64,000 nt of DNA from Rhodobacter sp. (GTDB lineage: Bacteria > Pseudomonadota > Alphaproteobacteria > Rhodobacterales > Rhodobacteraceae): assembly GCA_027484145.1 (NCBI GenBank), contig JAIXUH010000013.1, positions 434,001-498,000 on the forward strand. Direction: 5' to 3'. Every line of letters begins with the position of its first letter. Position 1 is the stretch's first letter. Under the pieces are notes generated by a model that ran no database searches, had not been told where the DNA came from, and worked only from the letters and a program-made list of their open reading frames with translations. Positions 58,529-64,000 of this stretch are shown here, piece after piece. Both the position numbers and the translations under genes were made by a program.

Positions 58529-59818
58529 TTATCCTTCGAGCGCGGCTGCCAGATCGGCCACCGCTTTGGTTGCGTCAATGCGCGTCTGCGCTTTTGCGAT
58601 CCAGTCTGCCATTGCCGCCTGACCTTGGGGCGGCAATCCCTGCAGTTCGGTCAGGGCAAGGGAAAGGTCATCGGCCCGCGCTGCCGCTTCGGCACGCGAA
58701 AGAACAGCATCGGGGTCGGTGCCCTCACGCGGTTCAAGCGACCTTGCGCCCGTGGTGCTTTGCAGGAAAGACCCAACCCGCTCGGACCAGCTTTCACCGG
58801 CATTGGCACGCAACGATGCATCAAGGGCGGCGCGTGCTGCGTCGGGAAAGGAAGAAACAAGGTCTGCAGCGGTAGGAATGCCTTTGGCAGCATTGGCAGT
58901 CAGCACATCGGGAATGGCCGGGCCTTCGATGCTGGACAGCGCGGCCGCAAAGGGCGATCCGCTTTCCAAGGCCGATGTCAGACGAACAATCGCGGCCTCG
59001 GCCAGGGCCAGCCGCGATGATTTTTCGGCATCGGCCTTCAGTTGCATCGCCATTTCCTCAGCCTCGGCGATGCGGGCGCGGGTCTGGTCGGCCAAGGCTG
59101 CAAGTTCCGACGATGCGGCGTTGCCAGCACCCTTCAGGGCCTGAACTTCGTCCTTCAGGGTTTCCAGCGTGGACGTGATGGCTGGGGAGATTCCGCCACC
59201 TTCGCCAATCGGCATGCTCTCGATCGCCGCAAGACGCGCTTCGAGTGCGGCAACAGACTCGGTGACCGGGGTCAGATCAGGCGCGGCGGGGGCTTCGGAC
59301 AGCTTCGATTCCACTGCGGTCAAGCGATCTGCAAGGGTGGTGTCCACGGGAGCGGCGGCAGGGGCTTCTTCAAGCGCGGTCAACCGGCCTGCGATATTGG
59401 CCACAGCGGCCTCTTGCGCCGCAAGACGGGATTCAAAGCCCGCGGTCTGCGTCTGCATCATCAGCGTGGCTGCACCAAAGCCCACCGCAACGGCAACTGC
59501 GCCACCAATGAACATGCCAAGAAAGCCATTGCCCTGCTTTGCAGCGGGCGGCTCCGGGGTCAGCCAGTTCGGGGCGGGCGGTGTATCAGCCTTTGGTTCC
59601 GACGTGGGCGCCGCTGGCGTCTCGGTGCCGTCGGCCTCTTCGCGCGGCGGTTCAGTGGCGCTTGCACCATCTGGAACTGTGTCGTCCGGTGTTGCCGGCG
59701 AAGCGGCGGCCTCGGGCTGGTTTTCGCCCGGCTCTGGCTGCACGACGGGTTCGGTCGCTTCAACCGCCTGAAGAACGTCGTCCTTGTCTTCGGGTTTGGT
59801 GCGATCTGATTTGGCCAT
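58529..59818 (-). CDS. Mitofilin-like/COG4223-type coiled-coil membrane protein
   Basis: Acidic N-terminus, single TM (GFLGMFIGGAVAVAVGFGAATLMM), coiled coil, C-terminal Ala-rich helical domain; lies between hemD and the HemY-like gene. Confidence 0.7.
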   Translation of the reverse strand: MAKSDRTKPEDKDDVLQAVEATEPVVQPEPGENQPEAAASPATPDDTVPDGASATEPPREEADGTETPAAPTSEPKADTPPAPNWLTPEPPAAKQGNGFLGMFIGGAVAVAVGFGAATLMMQTQTAGFESRLAAQEAAVANIAGRLTALEEAPAAAPVDTTLADRLTAVESKLSEAPAAPDLTPVTESVAALEARLAAIESMPIGEGGGISPAITSTLETLKDEVQALKGAGNAASSELAALADQTRARIAEAEEMAMQLKADAEKSSRLALAEAAIVRLTSALESGSPFAAALSSIEGPAIPDVLTANAAKGIPTAADLVSSFPDAARAALDASLRANAGESWSERVGSFLQSTTGARSLEPREGTDPDAVLSRAEAAARADDLSLALTELQGLPPQGQAAMADWIAKAQTRIDATKAVADLAAALEG

Positions 59819-59893
59819 CACGAACAATCCTATGCGGGCCCGACACGATCACCGGGGCTGTTGCGCAACTGTATTCCCCCCCCTTGGGAAGGT

Positions 59894-60628
59894 TCAAGCA
59901 CCGAACAGGCAAAGCTCGGTCATATCCAGCATGCCCGAGGCATCCGGCGTGGACGCAACATGCAGCGCGGCGTGGGGAAACTGCTGCGCCACGGCAGCAA
60001 CGGCGGCACTGATTGCGGCGATATGAAGCTGTGCCGCGATAGGAAGCAAGGTGGTTTGCCGGTGCAGAATCTGGGCCGACCGTGGCGAGAACAATGGCAG
60101 AACAAGCCGCCCTTCCAATGAAAACAGCGACAGCGCCGCAGCGGTCAGCGGCTGTGGCTGCTGGGTATAGACGATGGCCTCATCTGCGCTGATTCCGGCG
60201 GAATTCAGCGCATCACAGACCGCGCCAGCCGCCTCAGTGCCGCGTAGGTGCAGCAAGGGGGCCGAATCAGGGTGCTCACGTACCAGCCTGATCAGGGCAT
60301 GCGCGTCCCCATTGGCGGATATCGCATCAAACCCGGCCTTGGTGGCCAGAATTGCGGTCTGCCCCCCCACGCAAAAGGCGCGTCGTGGCAGCAGCACCCC
60401 GTCCGCCTGCAAACGGGTGGCGGCACGAATCCCGGTCTGCGACGTGAAGATGACCGCGGCAAACAGTCCGGGCGGCAGCACGACTGGCAGAAACTGCGGC
60501 GCCATCAGGGGCGATATTACCGGCACAGCCCGAGAACGGAAGCGCTCGGTCACCAGATGGGCGAAATCATCCGCCTGCGGCTGCGGGCGTGTGATCAGCA
60601 CAGGCGTGGCGCGGGATTGCAGGGCCAT
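59894..60628 (-). CDS. hemD: Uroporphyrinogen-III synthase
   Basis: [71 protein letters not shown]; start 60628 preferred. Confidence 0.85.
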   Translation of the reverse strand: MALQSRATPVLITRPQPQADDFAHLVTERFRSRAVPVISPLMAPQFLPVVLPPGLFAAVIFTSQTGIRAATRLQADGVLLPRRAFCVGGQTAILATKAGFDAISANGDAHALIRLVREHPDSAPLLHLRGTEAAGAVCDALNSAGISADEAIVYTQQPQPLTAAALSLFSLEGRLVLPLFSPRSAQILHRQTTLLPIAAQLHIAAISAAVAAVAQQFPHAALHVASTPDASGMLDMTELCLFGA

Positions 60629-60673
60629 GGCAGCGGTGTTACCTGCGGACGACCTTTCGCGCAACGGCGGACC

Positions 60674-61765
60674 ATGCAGCACAGGCTGACCTTTCTGGGA
60701 ATCGAATCAAGCTGCGATGATACGGCGGCGGCCGTTGTCCGGGTTGATGATGCGGCGCAGATCCTGTCATCTGTGGTGGAAGGGCAGGTTGCGCTGCATG
60801 CGGCCTATGGTGGCGTCGTGCCGGAAATTGCCGCCCGCGCCCATGCTGAACGTCTGGATGGCTGTGTCGACCAGGCCTTGCAGCTTGCCGGACTTGGATT
60901 TGCGGATCTGGATGGCATCGCAGTTACCTCTGGCCCAGGTCTGATCGGCGGGGTGCTGTCGGGTGTGATGCTGGCCAAGGGCCTTGCGGCTGGCACGGGT
61001 TTGCCGCTGATCGGGGTCAACCACCTGGCGGGCCATGCCCTGACGCCAAGGCTGACGGATGGGCTGGCATTTCCCTATCTGATGCTGCTGGTATCTGGCG
61101 GGCACTGCCAGTTTCTGATCGTGAATGGTCCGCAATCCTTTCGCCGCATCGGTGGCACGATCGACGATGCCCCCGGCGAGGCGTTTGACAAGACAGCAAA
61201 GTTGCTGGGTTTGCCCCAGCCCGGTGGCCCCGCAGTTGAGGCCGAGGCCGTTCAGGGTGACGCACGAAGATTTGCCTTTCCGCGCCCGCTTTTGGACAGG
61301 CCAGGCTGCGACATGTCATTCTCCGGGCTGAAAACGGCCCTGCTGCGCGCGCGCGATACGCTGATTGCGGTGCAGGGCGGCCTGTTCATGCAGGACCGCC
61401 GCGATTTGTGCGCAGGCTTTCAACAAGCCGTAGCCGACGTTCTGGTAGAAAAGACGCAGCGTGCGCTGACGCTTTATCTGGAGGCAAACCCAGCCGCGCC
61501 GACGCTGGCGGTGGCCGGGGGGGTCGCCGCCAACCGCGCCATTCGAACCGCGCTTGAAGCGACAAGCGTGGCCATGGGCGTCCGCTTTACGGCACCCCCA
61601 CTAAGGCTTTGCACGGATAATGCCGCGATGATCGCCTATGCCGGAATCGAACTGTTCCGGGATGGGCAACGCGATGGGTTCGGCCTGATCGCCCGCCCGC
61701 GCTGGCCGCTGGATGCAACAGCGCCGGCCGTGCTGGGGTCCGGCAAAAAGGGGGCAAAGGCGTGA
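60674..61765 (+). CDS. tsaD: tRNA N6-adenosine threonylcarbamoyltransferase
   Basis: [88 protein letters not shown]. Track start 60248 is an artefact. Confidence 0.97.
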   Translation: MQHRLTFLGIESSCDDTAAAVVRVDDAAQILSSVVEGQVALHAAYGGVVPEIAARAHAERLDGCVDQALQLAGLGFADLDGIAVTSGPGLIGGVLSGVMLAKGLAAGTGLPLIGVNHLAGHALTPRLTDGLAFPYLMLLVSGGHCQFLIVNGPQSFRRIGGTIDDAPGEAFDKTAKLLGLPQPGGPAVEAEAVQGDARRFAFPRPLLDRPGCDMSFSGLKTALLRARDTLIAVQGGLFMQDRRDLCAGFQQAVADVLVEKTQRALTLYLEANPAAPTLAVAGGVAANRAIRTALEATSVAMGVRFTAPPLRLCTDNAAMIAYAGIELFRDGQRDGFGLIARPRWPLDATAPAVLGSGKKGAKA

Positions 61766-62724
61766 TCGGCATTGTCGGGGCAGGTGCCTTCGGGACCGCG
61801 CTTGCCATCGCCCTTGGGCGCGAGGGGCGCTCCGTCACGTTTTGGACACGCGACAGTGCCCATGCCAACGATCTGACGCGCCACCGTTGCAATGACAGAT
61901 ATCTGCCGGGTGCAACGATTCCGGCAAGCGTTGCCGTAACGTCCGATCTTTCGGCGTTGCGTGGTGTGAAAACAGTTCTGATCGCCCTGCCTATGCAGCA
62001 ATTGGCGGGGTTTGTGCAGCAACATGCGGCAACATTTGCCGAAACGCGGCTGGTGGCCTGCTGCAAGGGTGTTGATTTGGCCTCTCTGAACGGGCCCACC
62101 CGCGTGATCGCTGCCGCCTGCCCCGGCGCATCCACGGCCATCCTGACCGGCCCAAGCTTCGCGGCCGATATCGCCCGCGGCCTACCAACGGCGCTGACGC
62201 TGGCCTGCAAAGACCCTGACATGGCCGAATCGTTGCAGGCCACGTTGTCCACCCCGGTGCTCCGGCTGTATCGCACAACCGATGTGGTTGGCGCAGAACT
62301 GGGCGGCGCCTTGAAAAACGTGATCGCCATCGCCTGTGGTGCCTGCATCGGGCAAGGCATGGGCGACAGTGCCCGCGCCGCCCTGATGACCCGTGGCATG
62401 GCAGAGATGATGCGGCTGGCAACAGCCTTGGGCGGTCGGGCCGATACGCTGATGGGCCTGTCCGGCTTTGGCGATCTTGTGCTGACCTGCACGTCAGAAC
62501 AATCGCGCAACTTTCGCTTCGGTCTGGCGCTTGGAAGGGGCGAGGGGTTTGACCCCGGGATGACAGTCGAGGGGGCGGCAACGGCCCATGCCGTCGCGCG
62601 ACTGGCGCATCAGCGCAAGATTGATCTTCCGATCACACAGATGCTTGCCGGTTTGCTGGAGGGGCGCTCTAGTGTGGCCGAGGCGATTCAGGCGCTGCTG
62701 GCGCGGCCGTTGAAACAGGAGTAA
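61762..62724 (+). CDS. gpsA: Glycerol-3-phosphate dehydrogenase [NAD(P)+]
   Basis: [85 protein letters not shown]. Confidence 0.96.
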   Translation: MIGIVGAGAFGTALAIALGREGRSVTFWTRDSAHANDLTRHRCNDRYLPGATIPASVAVTSDLSALRGVKTVLIALPMQQLAGFVQQHAATFAETRLVACCKGVDLASLNGPTRVIAAACPGASTAILTGPSFAADIARGLPTALTLACKDPDMAESLQATLSTPVLRLYRTTDVVGAELGGALKNVIAIACGACIGQGMGDSARAALMTRGMAEMMRLATALGGRADTLMGLSGFGDLVLTCTSEQSRNFRFGLALGRGEGFDPGMTVEGAATAHAVARLAHQRKIDLPITQMLAGLLEGRSSVAEAIQALLARPLKQE

Positions 62725-62727
62725 CCC

Positions 62728-63000
62728 ATGCGCGTGGCGCTGTTCTGCAAAGACAAACCCGATGCCCTTGCCATCCGGATCGAAAACCGCCCAGCCCATC
62801 TGGCGCATATCGAAGCGACGGGTGTGGTGGAAATGGCCGGCCCCCTGATCAGCCCCGAGGGGCAGATGTGTGGATCGCTGATCATTCTTGACGTCGTGTC
62901 ACTGGCCGAAGCACAGGATTGGGCGGCACGCGACCCCTATGCACTGGCCGGGTTGTTCGAGTCTGTCGCCATCTCCGAATGGAAAAAGGTGATCGGCTGA
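62728..63000 (+). CDS. YciI-like protein
   Basis: MRVALFCKDKPDALAIRIENRPAHLAHIEATGVVEMAGPLISPEGQMCGSLIILDVVSLAEAQDWAARDPYALAGLFESV. Confidence 0.88.
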   Translation: MRVALFCKDKPDALAIRIENRPAHLAHIEATGVVEMAGPLISPEGQMCGSLIILDVVSLAEAQDWAARDPYALAGLFESVAISEWKKVIG

Positions 63001-63416
63001 TGCCTTGGCTGTTCAAATCCGAACCAGACACATGGAGTTGGGACCAGCAAGTCTCACGCGGGTCTGCCGGCGAAGAATGGCATGGCATCCGCAACTATCA
63101 GGCGCGCAACAACATGCGGTCGATGAAGGTGGGTGAGTTGGGGTTCTTTTACCACTCTAACATCGGCAAGGAGATTGTCGGCATTGTCGAGGTCAGCCGT
63201 GAAAGCGCGCCTGACAGCACGACCGATGATCCCCGCTGGGATTGTGTTTGCCTGCGCGCCGTGCGGGCACTGGTAAAGCCTGTCAGCCTTGAGGTGTGCA
63301 AGACTGCGCCCGGGTTGGAAAAGATGGTGCTGGTCAACAACTCGCGCCTATCGGTGCAGCCAGTGACAGATGACGAATGGCGCATCATCTGCACGCTGGG
63401 TGGCATTTCCAGCTAA
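63000..63416 (+). CDS. EVE-domain protein (PUA-like fold)
   Basis: MPWLFKSEPDTWSWDQQ...WHGIRNYQARNNMRSMKVGELGFFYHSNIGKEIVGIVEVSRESAPD; TGATG overlap with the YciI gene. Confidence 0.9.
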   Translation: MPWLFKSEPDTWSWDQQVSRGSAGEEWHGIRNYQARNNMRSMKVGELGFFYHSNIGKEIVGIVEVSRESAPDSTTDDPRWDCVCLRAVRALVKPVSLEVCKTAPGLEKMVLVNNSRLSVQPVTDDEWRIICTLGGISS

Positions 63417-63597
63417 GGGAAAACCACCGGGTTTGCCGTGCACATTGTTGACGCGATCGACGGAGCGAGTCATTTGGCGCAGCGCATCCATGACGATGCA
63501 TCCATCCCAACGGGAAATGGAGGGCCCCGACCCCAACAGGACCCTCCATCCACCCCACGCGCTCCCCTAGCACCGCACGTGTTCCTGAAAAGGGTCC

Positions 63598-63631
63598 GGG
63601 CATACTGCCCTGTCTTGATCCGAGTATGCCC
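63598..63631. repeat. Inverted repeat in the intergenic region after the EVE gene
   Basis: GGGCATACT-gccctgtcttgatccg-AGTATGCCC, perfect 9-bp arms. Confidence 0.6.
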
Positions 63632-63682
63632 TATCCAGCCTAGTGGGCAACGGCCAAGTTCCTAAAATTAAAGGCTTATCAT

Positions 63683-63710
63683 AAAGAAAACCCCGCGCTG
63701 CTGCGCGGGG
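63683..63710 (-). terminator. Rho-independent terminator of the DUF2853-like gene
   Basis: Stem CCCCGCG-ctgctg-CGCGGGG; on the minus strand it is followed by TTTTCTTT. Confidence 0.85.
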
Positions 63711-63731
63711 CCTTGGGTTGGGCGAAGGGCT

Positions 63732-64000
63732 TTACTTGTAGACGGCTTCCTTGCCGAAATGCTTGACCAGCATGTAGTAGACAACAGCACGGTACTTGTT
63801 CCGCTCGGACCGGCCATAGGTGTCGATGACGGCATTGATCGCTTCCATCAGCTTCGGGCTGTCATCAAGGCCGAGTTTCTTCATCAGGAAATTGGCCTTG
63901 ACGGTCGCAAGCTCTGAGTCATCGGAGCCAGCAACCGTGGCGCTGTCAGCGTTATAGATCGCCGGTCCGCATCCGATTGTCACCTTGGTCAACAGCGCCA
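63732..64000 (-). CDS. DUF2853-like small protein, 5' end outside window
   Basis: ...ALLTKVTIGCGPAIYNADSATVAGSDDSELATVKANFLMKKLGLDDSPKLMEAINAVIDTYGRSERNKYRAVVYYMLVKHFGKEAVYK; reading frame stays open to the window edge. Confidence 0.8.
   Translation of the reverse strand, partial: ALLTKVTIGCGPAIYNADSATVAGSDDSELATVKANFLMKKLGLDDSPKLMEAINAVIDTYGRSERNKYRAVVYYMLVKHFGKEAVYK

Noticed and set aside
1-64000. Prophage, transposon or CRISPR array
   Set aside because: No integrase, transposase, phage structural genes or regularly spaced direct repeats were recognised.

Overview
The window looks like a GC-rich alphaproteobacterial chromosome segment, probably Rhodobacteraceae. This is inferred from gene content and the opgGIHC layout, not from any search. 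I see no rRNA, CRISPR array, prophage or transposase. It holds about 48 supportable protein genes (two truncated at the window edges) and one tRNA-Thr(CGT).

Main blocks: (1) a partial Mo-hydroxylase fused to a [2Fe-2S] domain, its FAD subunit, and a divergent MarR regulator; (2) an OYE-type flavin oxidoreductase; (3) a TetR-controlled RND efflux system; (4) a polyamine-type ABC transporter with MBL-fold hydrolase, ureohydrolase and divergent TetR; (5) a P1B-4-type metal ATPase with an FNR/CRP-type site; (6) a CRP-like regulator with a CHASE2 adenylate cyclase; (7) a contiguous minus-strand block at about 37.8-21.9 kb; (8) an acs-adk-MFS-response regulator run; (9) a second, ydcSTUVW-like polyamine ABC/aldehyde dehydrogenase operon with LysR; (10) opgGIHC glucan genes; (11) housekeeping genes (hemY-like, hemD, tsaD, gpsA).

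The best candidate for an undescribed system is block 7. It encodes a phosphoesterase, a Ser/Thr kinase-Usp fusion, a NOX/ferric-reductase-like flavocytochrome, a chimeric secreted four-CXXCH cytochrome, an OmpA protein, three tandem exported caspase-like proteins with different C-terminal modules (one with an EF-hand loop), an M15 peptidase, an SH3 protein and a FecR protein. Family calls come from motif recognition only; no database search was run.
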